This document shows, piece after piece, positions 9,381-18,949 of a stretch of 64,000 bases of DNA. Position 1 is the first letter of the stretch, and every line of letters begins with the position of its first letter. The DNA lies in the NCBI GenBank assembly GCA_027484725.1, contig JAIXSK010000012.1, forward strand, positions 1-64,000. The letters run 5' to 3'. Both the position numbers and the translations under genes were made by a program. The stretch comes from Flavobacterium sp. (GTDB lineage: Bacteria > Bacteroidota > Bacteroidia > Flavobacteriales > Flavobacteriaceae). The notes under the pieces are model-generated. The model did no database searches. It was not told the origin of the DNA and was given only the letters and a program-made list of their open reading frames with translations.

Positions 9381-10577
9381 ATGAAAGTTCTATGTGCCTT
9401 TTTATTGTTGTTTAGTTCATTGGTTTTTGCCCAAAATGTGGCTATTCGAGGTTGTATTAAAGATGCCCAAACCAAAGAACCACTTTTGGCGGCCTCAGTG
9501 GGGGTACAAAATTCAGGTTCGGGAACCATCACCAATGAAGAAGGCTTGTTTCAGCTTTCGGCACCCAAATCAGCGGCTATTGTTATTACCTATTTGGGTT
9601 ACAAAACGACTGTGATTCCGGTGTCTGAATTTACCCAAGAAGTTCGAAATATTGCCCTGGAGCCCAGCGAAGAAAAACTCGAAGAAGTCATTGTGACCAA
9701 AACTCCGTTGCATGAATATTTGTTGGATGTTTTTAAAGTGTCAAAAGCGCGTTTCAACAAGCCGATTTTGTTGCATACGTATTATCGTGAGTTTGTAAAA
9801 TCAAACGGAAAGCACGTAAAATTCTCAGACGGATTGCTTGATTATCACGTGAGCGGAACCACCAAAAAAACCAAGTCTGATTTGGTCATACCACAAAACC
9901 GTTCGTTCTTTTTATCTAGCGATGAAGACGATGAGGATTCGCGTTCGTTGGTGAATATTCAAACGGCTATTTCCAGAAGTTATGATTTTGGATATTTTAT
10001 TGAAACCTTGCTTGATGATGATCATTACGAAGATTATGAGTTTATGCTTAAGTCAAAGAAAGATAACTCGGGAGCAGAATTGTATACGATTTATTTTGAA
10101 CCCATCGCCAGTATTGAGAAACCGCTCAACAAAGGCTGGGTTACCTTTGACCCAAAAAACAAATTGATATATGAAATTGAAACTTTTATGGCTCCGTCGC
10201 ATCAGCAATATGCCCGAACCATTAATTTCTTGATTGGCAAAGCTTCTATTGTAGACATTAAGTACAAAGTTGCTTTTAAGTTGGTCAATAACAATTATCT
10301 CATGTATTATAGCAATCGGTATGGCAAGGTTAGAATTTGGAACAAAAAGCTCAATTATCTTGAAGAATGGCGCAGTGATTTGATTGTAACCGATTTTGAA
10401 AAAGATAAACCTTACGACAAAAAATCGCTGTATAAGAAAAAGCGACTCTACGACAAACCAACACAATACACCGATAAGTTCTGGCAAAAAAACAATGCCA
10501 TTGTGCTCACGGCTGAAGAAGAAAAAGTCATTTCTTCACTAGAAAAAGAAGCTGTAGCAGTACCCAAACCAGAATAA
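9381..10577 (+). CDS. secreted carboxypeptidase-like regulatory domain (CarboxypepD_reg-like) protein
   Basis: Signal peptide then AIRGCIKDAQTKEPLLAASVGVQNSGSGTITNEEGLFQLSAP...ITYLGYK. ORF extends to 9306; MKVLCAFLLLFSSLVFAQ at 9381 fits a signal peptide. Confidence 0.85.
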   Translation: MKVLCAFLLLFSSLVFAQNVAIRGCIKDAQTKEPLLAASVGVQNSGSGTITNEEGLFQLSAPKSAAIVITYLGYKTTVIPVSEFTQEVRNIALEPSEEKLEEVIVTKTPLHEYLLDVFKVSKARFNKPILLHTYYREFVKSNGKHVKFSDGLLDYHVSGTTKKTKSDLVIPQNRSFFLSSDEDDEDSRSLVNIQTAISRSYDFGYFIETLLDDDHYEDYEFMLKSKKDNSGAELYTIYFEPIASIEKPLNKGWVTFDPKNKLIYEIETFMAPSHQQYARTINFLIGKASIVDIKYKVAFKLVNNNYLMYYSNRYGKVRIWNKKLNYLEEWRSDLIVTDFEKDKPYDKKSLYKKKRLYDKPTQYTDKFWQKNNAIVLTAEEEKVISSLEKEAVAVPKPE

Positions 10578-10666
10578 TTTATGCCCAAAAGGAGCTTTAT
10601 TCATAAGGGTTAAATTCTTATTTTTGGCATCCGTCTCAAAGACATCAAAATTCAGCAACTCAAGAA

Positions 10667-12991
10667 ATGCAAAAATACATCAATCAACTCAACGAGGCCC
10701 AGCAAGCGCCTGTATTGCACAAAGATGGCCCGATGATTATTATTGCCGGTGCCGGATCCGGAAAAACGCGTGTGCTTACCGTGCGTATTGCTTATTTGAT
10801 GAGTCAAGGCGTTGATGCGTTCAATATTTTGGCGCTTACTTTTACCAACAAAGCAGCGCGCGAAATGAAAAGCCGCATTGCGCAAATTGTCGGGAGCGGT
10901 GAAGCCAAGAATTTATGGATGGGCACCTTTCACTCAGTATTTGCCAAAATCTTGCGTGCCGAAGCTGATAAACTGGGGTTTCCGTCCAACTTTACCATTT
11001 ATGATACGCAAGACAGCGTTCGATTGATATCAGCCATTATCAAAGAAAAGCAGCTGGACAAAGACATCTACAAACCCAAGCAAGTTTTGGGTCGGATTTC
11101 ATCTTTTAAAAACAGTTTGATTACGGTGAAGGCTTATTTCAATAATCCCGAATTGCAAGAAGCCGATGCCATGAGCAAGAAGCCGCGTTTGGGTGAGATT
11201 TATCAAGAATATGTAGAGCGTTGTTTTAAATCAGGCGCAATGGATTTTGATGATTTGCTTTTGCGCACCAACGAATTGCTCAACCGTTTTCCGGATGTAT
11301 TGGCCAAATACCAAGACCGATTCAGGTATATTTTGGTTGATGAGTACCAAGATACCAACCATTCACAGTACTTAATTGTGCGCGCGTTGTCTGATCGATT
11401 TCAGAATATTTGCGTGGTGGGCGATGATGCGCAGAGTATTTATGCTTTTCGCGGCGCCAACATCAACAACATCCTGAACTTTCAGAAAGATTATGAGCAA
11501 GCCAAAATGTACCGATTGGAGCAAAATTATCGCTCTACGGCCAACATTGTAGAAGCAGCCAATTCCATCATTGAAAAAAACAAATACAAACTTGACAAAG
11601 TGGTCTGGACGGCCAACGAACAAGGCAACCGTATCAAAGTGCACCGCAGTATTACCGATGGTGAAGAAGGTCGTTTTGTAGCGGCAACCATTTGGGAGCA
11701 AAAAATGCAATACCAAATGAACAACAATCAGTTTGCCATTTTGTACCGAACCAATGCGCAGTCACGTGCTATGGAAGACGCTTTGCGCAAACGCGATATT
11801 CCGTACCGCATTTACGGCGGTTTGTCATTTTATCAGCGCAAAGAAATCAAAGATGTGTTGTGCTATTTACGCTTGGTAATCAACCCCAAAGATGAAGAAG
11901 CTTTGGTGCGCGTGATCAATTATCCGGCGCGCGGTATTGGCGATACCACCGTTGAAAAACTCACCGTGGCGGCCAACCATTATCAGCGTTCTATTTTTGA
12001 AGTCATGGAAAACATTGACCGCATTGATTTAAAACTCAACGCGGGCACCAAAAATAAGTTGCAAGATTTTGTGACCATGATCAAGAGTTTTCAGGTAATC
12101 AATGAAACGCAAGACGCTTTTTTCTTGGCCGATCACGTAACCAAGAAAACCGGATTGGTGCAAGAACTCAGAAAAGATCCAACACCCGAAGGTATTCAGC
12201 GCATTGAAAACATTGAAGAATTACTCAACGGTATCAAAGATTTTACCGAGGGCCAAAAAGAAGTTGACGGTGCGCGTGGCGCTTTATCTGAGTTCTTGGA
12301 AGATGTTGCCTTGGCCACTGACCTGGACAAAGACACCGGCGATGATGACCGCGTGGCACTCATGACCATTCACTTGGCCAAAGGACTTGAATTTCCGACG
12401 GTGTTTATTGTAGGTATGGAAGAAGATTTGTTTCCGAGTGCCATGAGCGTGAGTACGCGCAGCGAACTTGAAGAAGAACGCCGTTTGTTTTATGTAGCGC
12501 TTACCCGCGCTGAAAAGCAAGCTTATTTGACTTATGCGCAATCGCGTTATCGTTGGGGTAAACTCACTGATAGCGAACCTTCGCGGTTTATTGAAGAAAT
12601 TGACGGACAATATTTAGAATACCTCACACCAGAAGAAAGCAACTATCGATTCAAACCGATGATGGACACCGACATATTTGGCGAGATTGACAAATCAAAA
12701 TTGCGTTTGGCCAAACCGGTCAGTGGAACACCGCCCAAAATACCATCGCCACCGCCGGCTGCCAACATTCGCAAACTCAAACCCATGAGCAGCCAGGCGC
12801 CGAGTCAAAATCAAAACTTATTTGATGGTCAGCTTGCGGTGGGCAACATGGTCATGCACGAGCGTTTCGGAAAAGGGCAGGTGCTGAGCCTTGAAGGCGC
12901 CGGTGCCGACAAAAAAGCCGAAATCAAGTTTGAAGTTGGCGGTATCAAAAAATTGCTCTTGCGCTTTGCCAAGCTCGACATCATTGGGTAA
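10667..12991 (+). CDS. UvrD/PcrA-type superfamily I DNA helicase
   Basis: LNEAQQAPVLHKDGPMIIIAGAGSGKTRVLT, LVDEYQDTNHSQY, VVGDDAQSIYAFRGA, MTIHLAKGLEFPTVFIVGMEEDLFPS. Confidence 0.96.
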   Translation: MQKYINQLNEAQQAPVLHKDGPMIIIAGAGSGKTRVLTVRIAYLMSQGVDAFNILALTFTNKAAREMKSRIAQIVGSGEAKNLWMGTFHSVFAKILRAEADKLGFPSNFTIYDTQDSVRLISAIIKEKQLDKDIYKPKQVLGRISSFKNSLITVKAYFNNPELQEADAMSKKPRLGEIYQEYVERCFKSGAMDFDDLLLRTNELLNRFPDVLAKYQDRFRYILVDEYQDTNHSQYLIVRALSDRFQNICVVGDDAQSIYAFRGANINNILNFQKDYEQAKMYRLEQNYRSTANIVEAANSIIEKNKYKLDKVVWTANEQGNRIKVHRSITDGEEGRFVAATIWEQKMQYQMNNNQFAILYRTNAQSRAMEDALRKRDIPYRIYGGLSFYQRKEIKDVLCYLRLVINPKDEEALVRVINYPARGIGDTTVEKLTVAANHYQRSIFEVMENIDRIDLKLNAGTKNKLQDFVTMIKSFQVINETQDAFFLADHVTKKTGLVQELRKDPTPEGIQRIENIEELLNGIKDFTEGQKEVDGARGALSEFLEDVALATDLDKDTGDDDRVALMTIHLAKGLEFPTVFIVGMEEDLFPSAMSVSTRSELEEERRLFYVALTRAEKQAYLTYAQSRYRWGKLTDSEPSRFIEEIDGQYLEYLTPEESNYRFKPMMDTDIFGEIDKSKLRLAKPVSGTPPKIPSPPPAANIRKLKPMSSQAPSQNQNLFDGQLAVGNMVMHERFGKGQVLSLEGAGADKKAEIKFEVGGIKKLLLRFAKLDIIG

Positions 12992-13052
12992 GTTTGATGA
13001 ACGATTAACGATTAACGATTGAGGATTTTTGATTTTTGATTTTTGATTGTTT

Positions 13053-13110
13053 CGTGTCTGCAGCGCAGCGTGTCCAAAGGCGTAGCCGTGTCTGTAGCAA
13101 AGCGTGTCCC
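13053..13110 (+). repeat. GTGTC monomer cluster (about 5 degenerate monomers)
   Basis: cgtgtctgcagcgcagcgtgtccaaaggcgtagccgtgtctgtagcaaagcgtgtccc. Confidence 0.8.
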
Positions 13111-13169
13111 AGCTTACCAAAAAAAAACTGCGGTTTCCGGATTATAATATACTTTCTACGGAAACAACT

Positions 13170-13235
13170 GCCCGCGTGAGCGGTTGGAGCTAAGTGCCGC
13201 GCACTGCGTAAAACGCGACCCGCAGGGGCACGCCC
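13170..13235 (-). repeat. intergenic repeat element B, copy 2
   Basis: cccgcgtgagcggttggagctaagtgccgcgcactgcgtaaaacgcgacccgcaggggcacgccc. Confidence 0.85.
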
Positions 13236-13398
13236 TAGAAATAAACGGTTGAATTGTTCTTGCTTTGATTTCTTTATTCGTTATTTTGCACAGACAAACA
13301 CAATACGGAGTATGTTTATGAAGTGTAAATGGTTGATGAGGTTTAGTTGAAACATCTGTAAACCGGAATGTTTTCTACACACAACGCGCAATTAAAAT

Positions 13399-14019
13399 AT
13401 GGCAGAATTTATTAAAATTTACGAAGACAAACCCAGCGAAGCCGCAATCAAGAAAGTGGCTGAGGTGCTCAGAAATGGCGGTTTGGTGATTTATCCAACT
13501 GATACGGTTTATGGGCTGGGCTGTGATATTACCAACAGTCGCGCGCTGGAACGCATTGCCAAAATCAAAGGCATCAAGCTCGAGAAAGCCAATTTCTCGT
13601 TTGTGTGTTATGATTTGAGCAACTTATCTGATTATGTGCGCCAGATTGATACCTCGACTTTTAAGTTGCTCAAACGCGCTTTGCCCGGGCCATATACTTT
13701 TATTTTGCCGGGCAACAACAATTTGCCTAAAGAATTTAAAAAGAAAAGCACTGTGGGAATTCGTGTGCCGGATAACAACATTGCGCGCGAGATGGTGCGT
13801 GTTTTGGGCAACCCGATTGTCTCTACTTCGATCCATGATGACGATGAGGTTTTAGAATATTCAACCGATCCGGAACTTATTTTTGAAAAATGGCAAAATC
13901 GGGTTGATTTGGTCATTGATGGTGGTTATGGCGACAATATAGGTTCAACCATTATTGATTTGTCGGGCTATGAACCGGTACTGGTGCGCGAAGGAAAAGG
14001 CGAAGTGGATATTTTTTAA
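13399..14019 (+). CDS. YciO-type Sua5/YrdC family protein
   Basis: EVLRNGGLVIYPTDTVYGLGCDITNSRALERIAKIKG...LKRALPGPYTFILPG...STVGIRVPDN. Confidence 0.9.
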   Translation: MAEFIKIYEDKPSEAAIKKVAEVLRNGGLVIYPTDTVYGLGCDITNSRALERIAKIKGIKLEKANFSFVCYDLSNLSDYVRQIDTSTFKLLKRALPGPYTFILPGNNNLPKEFKKKSTVGIRVPDNNIAREMVRVLGNPIVSTSIHDDDEVLEYSTDPELIFEKWQNRVDLVIDGGYGDNIGSTIIDLSGYEPVLVREGKGEVDIF

Positions 14020-14396
14020 ACACGCTGCTCTGTAGACACGGCTGCGCCTTAGGACACGTTTCACTACGGACACGCTGTGCTATAGACACGGCTGCGCCTT
14101 AGGACACCTTACACTACAGACACGCTGGGCTATAGACACGGCTGCGCCTTAGGACACGTTACACTACGGACACGCTGGGCTATAGACACGGCTGCGCCTA
14201 AGGACACGTTACACTACAGACACGCTGCGCTACAGACACGGCTGCGCCTTAGGACACGTTACACTACAGACACGCTGCGCTATAGAACACGGCTGCGCCT
14301 TAGGACACGTTACACTACAGACACGCTGCGCTACAGACACGGCTGCGCCTTAGGACACGTTACACTACAGACACGCTGCGCTTTGGACACGCCCTG
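14018..14396 (-). repeat. 50-bp higher-order tandem array of the same GTGTC (GACAC on +) monomer
   Basis: GACAC starts at 14035, 14053, 14069, 14085, 14103, 14119, 14135, 14153, 14169, 14185, 14203, 14219, 14235, 14253, 14269, (degenerate 14285), 14304, 14320, 14336, 14354, 14370, 14386: spacing 18/16/16 repeating. Confidence 0.95.
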
Positions 14397-14468
14397 CGGG
14401 CTTAAGATTGGATTTATTGGGAATAAATCACTCTATTAAACTTCTTAGACTTTTTAACTTATAGACAT

Positions 14469-14501
14469 AAAAAAACGCTCAGTGTTTGCTGAGCGTTTTT
14501 G
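14469..14501 (-). terminator. rho-independent (bidirectional) terminator
   Basis: aaaaaaacgctcagtgtttgctgagcgtttttg: perfect stem with A and T tracts on either side. Confidence 0.9.
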
Positions 14502-14519
14502 TTTTATAGAAGGCACAAA

Positions 14520-15356
14520 TTACTTGGCCGGTTTTTTCATTTCTTTTTCGATCATTTCGTAGAACTCATCGATTTTTGGCATGACCACAATGCGGGTTCT
14601 GCGGTTTTTAGAGCGATTGTCCGCCGTGTTGTTGGCCACGAGCGGAATATATTCGCTACGACCGGCGGCAATGAGTTGTGCCGGATTTACTTTTAAATCT
14701 TTGGTCAGTACGCGCACAATGGCGGTGGCGCGTTTAACGCTCAAATCCCAGTTGTCAAGCAATACAGCGTTTCCGGTAAACGGAACGTTGTCTGTATGGC
14801 CTTCAACCATACACTCAAAAGTTGGTTTGTCATTGATGACTTTGGCTACTTTGGCGAGTACTTCTTTGGCGCGGTCGCTCACCATATAACTGCCACTTTT
14901 AAAGAGTAATTTATCGGCAATAGAGATGAATACTACGCCTTTTTCAACATTCACTTCAATGTCTGGGTCAGAAATACCCACAGAGCTTTTCAGGCTGGTG
15001 ACCAAAGCTAGAGTAACACTGTCTTTTTTGGTTAAAGCATCTTGCATTCTTGAAATTTTCAAGTCTTTTTCTTTGATGGTTTCTAATGCTTTTTCAATAT
15101 TTTGAGCTCCTTGATGCGTGAGTGTGGTCATGTTGCCGACGTTGTTGATCAAATCAGCATTGTTCTTTTTCAAGAAATCAACTTGGCTTGATAACGACTC
15201 TTTTTCGCTCAAACACATATTGAGTTTTACCGTGGTTGCGTTTAACAAATCTTGGCACTCTTTATTTTTTTGCTCGAGTTCGGCAATTTTCTTTTTGGTA
15301 CCACATGAAGTGGATAGTAAACCAAGAACGGACAGGGCTAAAATGATTCTCTTCAT
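14520..15356 (-). CDS. OmpA family lipoprotein with coiled-coil
   Basis: Lipobox LLSTSC; C-terminal VEGHTDNVPFTG...NWDLSVKRATAIVRVL...AAGRSEYIPLVANNTADNRSKNRRTRIVVMP. Confidence 0.93.
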   Translation of the reverse strand: MKRIILALSVLGLLSTSCGTKKKIAELEQKNKECQDLLNATTVKLNMCLSEKESLSSQVDFLKKNNADLINNVGNMTTLTHQGAQNIEKALETIKEKDLKISRMQDALTKKDSVTLALVTSLKSSVGISDPDIEVNVEKGVVFISIADKLLFKSGSYMVSDRAKEVLAKVAKVINDKPTFECMVEGHTDNVPFTGNAVLLDNWDLSVKRATAIVRVLTKDLKVNPAQLIAAGRSEYIPLVANNTADNRSKNRRTRIVVMPKIDEFYEMIEKEMKKPAK

Positions 15357-15435
15357 AATAAAAGGCTTTGTTTGTTATGTGGGCAAAAATAAGGCATAAA
15401 ACGCAGAGCAGCCAACAGGATACTATAAACTAATG

Positions 15436-16437
15436 TTAAAAAATGTCTTGAAAGTGTTTTTTTCTACGCACAAAATATTGATAAACAATGCTGGTGGTCA
15501 GATAATATTTACGGATTGGGTTTGCGCGTCTTTTTTTGTAAGTTTTAGAAATCAAACCATAGAAAGCAAAATGCGCTCTGATAATAGCCCAACAATGTTT
15601 TGGTTTTTGTTGCAGTATGAATTGAATGCCGGCAATTCCGTCCAGAATCAATCGAGAAATGATGATGGGCATAATGCTTTGCTCGGGTAGATTTTTTACC
15701 AACATGAGCAACGAATTTCTAAAATTCAAAAAGGTTTTCTGCGGATGGCCTTGTTGCAAAGTAGCGCCGCCTAGATGATAAACGGTTGATTTGGGTTCAT
15801 AAACTACTTTGAAGCCCAGATTGTGGGCGCGCCAACACAAATCAATTTCTTCTTGATGCGCAAAAAAATCAGTATCAAAACCGCCTAAGGTTTTAAAAAT
15901 TTCATTTCTAATAAACAAACAGGCGCCCGAAGCCCAGAAAATATTGATAGTTTGGTCGTATTGGCCGCGATCTTCTTCAATCGTGTCAAACAAGCGTCCG
16001 CGGCAAAACGGATACCCGAATTGGTCCAAATAACCACCGGCAGCTCCGGCATATTCAAATTTAGATTTGTTTTTAAAGTCGAGGATTTTGGGTTGAACAA
16101 TGGCCGTTTTCGGTTGTGCTTTGAATTGTTCTAAAATAGGTTTGAGCCAATGCTGGGTGACTTCAATATCAGAATTAACCAAGGCCAAAATGGGCTCGCT
16201 TAGGTGTTGCAAAGCTTGATTGTATCCGCCGGCAAAACCCCAATTTTGTGTGTTTTGAATGATTTTTACTTCCGGGTGATTTGATTGAACCCAAACAATG
16301 GAATCATCGGTAGATGCATTGTCGGCTACATAAATATTAGCTTCAGGCGAATATTGTACAACCGAAGGCAAAAATTGTTCAAGCAATGGGCGTCCGTTCC
16401 AGTTCAGGATAACAACAGCAACTGAAGGTTGATTCAT
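15436..16437 (-). CDS. family 2 glycosyltransferase
   Basis: VAVVILNWNGRPLLEQFLPSVV...IYVADNASTDDSI...LVNSDIEVTQHWL...GGFDTDFFAHQEEIDLCWRAHNLGFKVVYEP. Confidence 0.92.
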   Translation of the reverse strand: MNQPSVAVVILNWNGRPLLEQFLPSVVQYSPEANIYVADNASTDDSIVWVQSNHPEVKIIQNTQNWGFAGGYNQALQHLSEPILALVNSDIEVTQHWLKPILEQFKAQPKTAIVQPKILDFKNKSKFEYAGAAGGYLDQFGYPFCRGRLFDTIEEDRGQYDQTINIFWASGACLFIRNEIFKTLGGFDTDFFAHQEEIDLCWRAHNLGFKVVYEPKSTVYHLGGATLQQGHPQKTFLNFRNSLLMLVKNLPEQSIMPIIISRLILDGIAGIQFILQQKPKHCWAIIRAHFAFYGLISKTYKKRRANPIRKYYLTTSIVYQYFVRRKKHFQDIF

Positions 16438-16886
16438 AAACGTTGGTTTTGCGTGGGTAAATCGGCCAAAAATTGATAGCGCTGGTTTTGAACATCCATT
16501 TGACAAAAGTAGTGATTCAAACCATTGGTGACCATGAGATATTCGGCATCAAGGGTCAGATTGTAGCGCGCAATTTGATCAAAAACTTCTTGGGTGATTT
16601 TTACTTCGGGCGCTTTGCACTCAACCAATAAGAAAATGCTTCCGTCAGGCTTGAAAACCAGAGCGTCGTAGCGTTTATTCAGTCCGTTTACTTTGAGTGA
16701 TTTCTCTACATTCAGGTGTGAAATTGGGTATTTTTTTTCTTGCAACAACCATTGAACGGCGTGTTGACGCACCCATTCTTCGGGGGTGAGCATCACAAAT
16801 TTTTTACGGATTGCATCAAAAATAGCAGTTTTATTTTCACTATTTTTGAGCCGAAACCGATAAGCCGGAAAATTGAGTTTTTGCAT
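16434..16886 (-). CDS. type I restriction enzyme HsdR N-terminal domain-like (HSDR_N) protein
   Basis: LTPEEWVRQHAVQWLLQEKKYPISHLNVEKSLKVNGLNKRYDALVF...LLVECKAPEVKITQEVFDQIARYN: PD-(D/E)xK-like. Stand-alone, no hsdM/S nearby. Confidence 0.85.
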   Translation of the reverse strand: MQKLNFPAYRFRLKNSENKTAIFDAIRKKFVMLTPEEWVRQHAVQWLLQEKKYPISHLNVEKSLKVNGLNKRYDALVFKPDGSIFLLVECKAPEVKITQEVFDQIARYNLTLDAEYLMVTNGLNHYFCQMDVQNQRYQFLADLPTQNQRL

Positions 16887-16955
16887 GCGTCAAAGATAAA
16901 TAAATTGTTCATTGACGCTGAATTTGATTTAAAAACCGGCGCATCAGCAAACTTA

Positions 16956-17041
16956 AAGCCCAGCCCCGATGGGAGGGAAAATCCTTTTGCAGCGTTCTTG
17001 AGCGCAAAAGATTTGGAAGGACAGCGGGAATTTGCTACAAA
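16956..17041 (+). repeat. intergenic repeat element C, copy 1 (gcccagccccgatgg...atccttttgc/gcaaaagat...gacagcggga)
   Basis: Aligns with the reverse complement of 40143-40224; internal hairpin. Confidence 0.8.
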
Positions 17042-17056
17042 AATAAAATAAAAACC

Positions 17057-18061
17057 TTGGACGAAGTAGTTAAAATAGTCAACGACATCAAAGCCGGAAA
17101 CATCAAACCCATTTATTTTTTGATGGGCGAGGAGCCGTATTATATTGATAAACTCAGCGATTTTATTGAAGAAAATGTGCTCACTGAAGACGAGAAAGGC
17201 TTTAACCAAACCGTGATGTACGGCCGCGATGTGAGTATGGAAGAGATTATTTCGGCTGCAAAGCGCTATCCGATGATGGCCGAGCGCCAAGTAATTATTG
17301 TGAAAGAAGCCCAAGATTTGTCTCGTTATATGGACAAGTTTGAAGCTTATGCCGAACAACCCACACCTACAACGGTTTTGGTTTTTGGCTATAAATACAA
17401 AACGCTTGACAAACGCAAAAAAGTAACCAAATTGATCGAAAAAAACGGTTTGGTGTTCGAGAGTAAAAAGCTGTACGAAAATCAAGTAGGCGATTGGATC
17501 AAACGCGTCTTGCAAGGCAAAAACTACGGTATTGAACCCAAAGCCAACGCCATGCTCGTAGAGTTTTTGGGTACTGATTTGAGCAAAATCAACAATGAAC
17601 TTGAAAAGTTGCAGATTGTTTTGCCCAAAGGAACAACCATCAATGCACAGCACATTGAAGAAAACATTGGTTTTAGTAAAGACTTTAATGTGTTTGAGTT
17701 GCGCAAAGCCATTGGCGAGAAGAACCAACTCAAGGCCTATCAGATTGCTAAATATTTTGCTGATAACCCGAAAGAAAATCCGATGATTTTTATAATACCG
17801 CAAGTGTTTTCATTTTTTGTGAGCTTGTTGCAATACCACGGTTTGAAAGATAGAAACCCCAAAAATGTTGCGGCGGTGCTCAAGGTGAATCCGTATTTTT
17901 TAAAAGATTACGATGTGGCTTTGCGGAATTATCCGATGAAAAAAGTGAGTAGCATTGTGGCCAAACTGCGCAATATTGATGTGAAAAGCAAAGGCGTTGG
18001 CGCGAATGCATTGCCCATGCACGATTTGCTCAAAGAAATGTTGGTGACGATTTTCTCATAA
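17057..18061 (+). CDS. holA: DNA polymerase III subunit delta
   Basis: NIKPIYFLMGEEPYYIDKLSDFIEENVL...GRDVSMEEIISAAKRYPMMAERQVIIVKEAQ. TTG start. Confidence 0.92.
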   Translation: MDEVVKIVNDIKAGNIKPIYFLMGEEPYYIDKLSDFIEENVLTEDEKGFNQTVMYGRDVSMEEIISAAKRYPMMAERQVIIVKEAQDLSRYMDKFEAYAEQPTPTTVLVFGYKYKTLDKRKKVTKLIEKNGLVFESKKLYENQVGDWIKRVLQGKNYGIEPKANAMLVEFLGTDLSKINNELEKLQIVLPKGTTINAQHIEENIGFSKDFNVFELRKAIGEKNQLKAYQIAKYFADNPKENPMIFIIPQVFSFFVSLLQYHGLKDRNPKNVAAVLKVNPYFLKDYDVALRNYPMKKVSSIVAKLRNIDVKSKGVGANALPMHDLLKEMLVTIFS

Positions 18062-18114
18062 CTGATGACTTTGTATATTTGGCGCTGCTATAACCACCAC
18101 TAAAAATTCTAAAC

Positions 18115-18300
18115 ATGAAAATGATGAATAAAAATACCGTCTTGGGCTGGGCTACCCTTATCATGGTGATTATGGGATTAATCCTCATAGGCATGGGCAT
18201 TTTTAAATACAATGAAATAGCCGGCTGGGGTTTTGGCACCGTCGGGGTTGGTTTTTTGGCCAATGCATGGGTATTCAATGCGCTCAAGGGTAGAGTCTAA
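18115..18300 (+). CDS. small CAL67264-family-like membrane protein
   Basis: 61-aa two-TM protein MNKNTVLGWATLIMVIMGLILIGMGIFKYNEIAGWGFGTVGVGFLANAWVFNALKGRV. Confidence 0.7.
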   Translation: MKMMNKNTVLGWATLIMVIMGLILIGMGIFKYNEIAGWGFGTVGVGFLANAWVFNALKGRV

Positions 18301-18323
18301 CATTCTGGTTGTTGATAACTTTT

Positions 18324-18348
18324 AAGCTCCTTAAGTGGGGCTTTTTTT
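18324..18348 (+). terminator. rho-independent terminator
   Basis: aagctccttaagtggggcttttttt. Confidence 0.65.
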
Positions 18349-18469
18349 ATGTCAACTGTTAACGTTTGGGTAACTATTTTTTAACCGACACTATTGAGTG
18401 GTTTACCTCAAATTTTTGAATAGACCGCCAAACTATTCTAATATTGACCCTCTAAACCCAAAAAAAACT

Positions 18470-18949
18470 ATGATTAAAATGAAAAAAACGATTGGTGGGT
18501 TGTTGCTCTTGTTCACTGCGTATGCCCATGCGCAAACAGGCGTGACAGTAACCTATTACGATGGCAACGTGCAAAGCTTTAGCGTGGCCACGAGCGGAAA
18601 ACTCTATTTTGACGCATCAAATGTATTGATTAAAGCCGACGCTTCGGTGGCTGTACCGACCACGATTCCGGTAGCGCTCATCAGAAAAATCACTTTGGGC
18701 AGTAACTTGGCCAACGAAACTTTTCAAGTAGACAACAGCTTGGCATTGTATCCGAATCCGGGTGCGCAGGAAGTGCGTATTAGCTCAATTGTAGAGCAAA
18801 CACTCAAAACAGAAGTTTATAACTTAACCGGACAATTGATGTTGCAAGGTGAATATCAACCCAACCAGAGCATTGATGTTTCTGGTTTGACTTCGGGTTT
18901 GTATTTTTTTAAAATCAATGGTGTCACCCTTAAATTCAGCAAAAAATGA
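18470..18949 (+). CDS. secreted protein with T9SS type A sorting domain
   Basis: Signal peptide; C-terminal ALYPNPGAQEVRISSIVEQTLKTEVYNLTGQLMLQGEY...GLTSGLYFFKINGVTLKFSKK. Confidence 0.85.
   Translation: MIKMKKTIGGLLLLFTAYAHAQTGVTVTYYDGNVQSFSVATSGKLYFDASNVLIKADASVAVPTTIPVALIRKITLGSNLANETFQVDNSLALYPNPGAQEVRISSIVEQTLKTEVYNLTGQLMLQGEYQPNQSIDVSGLTSGLYFFKINGVTLKFSKK

Noticed and set aside
16793-17803. 336-aa antisense ORF opposite holA
   Set aside because: Fully overlaps well-supported holA on the other strand and element C; low-complexity Phe-rich translation typical of antisense ORFs.
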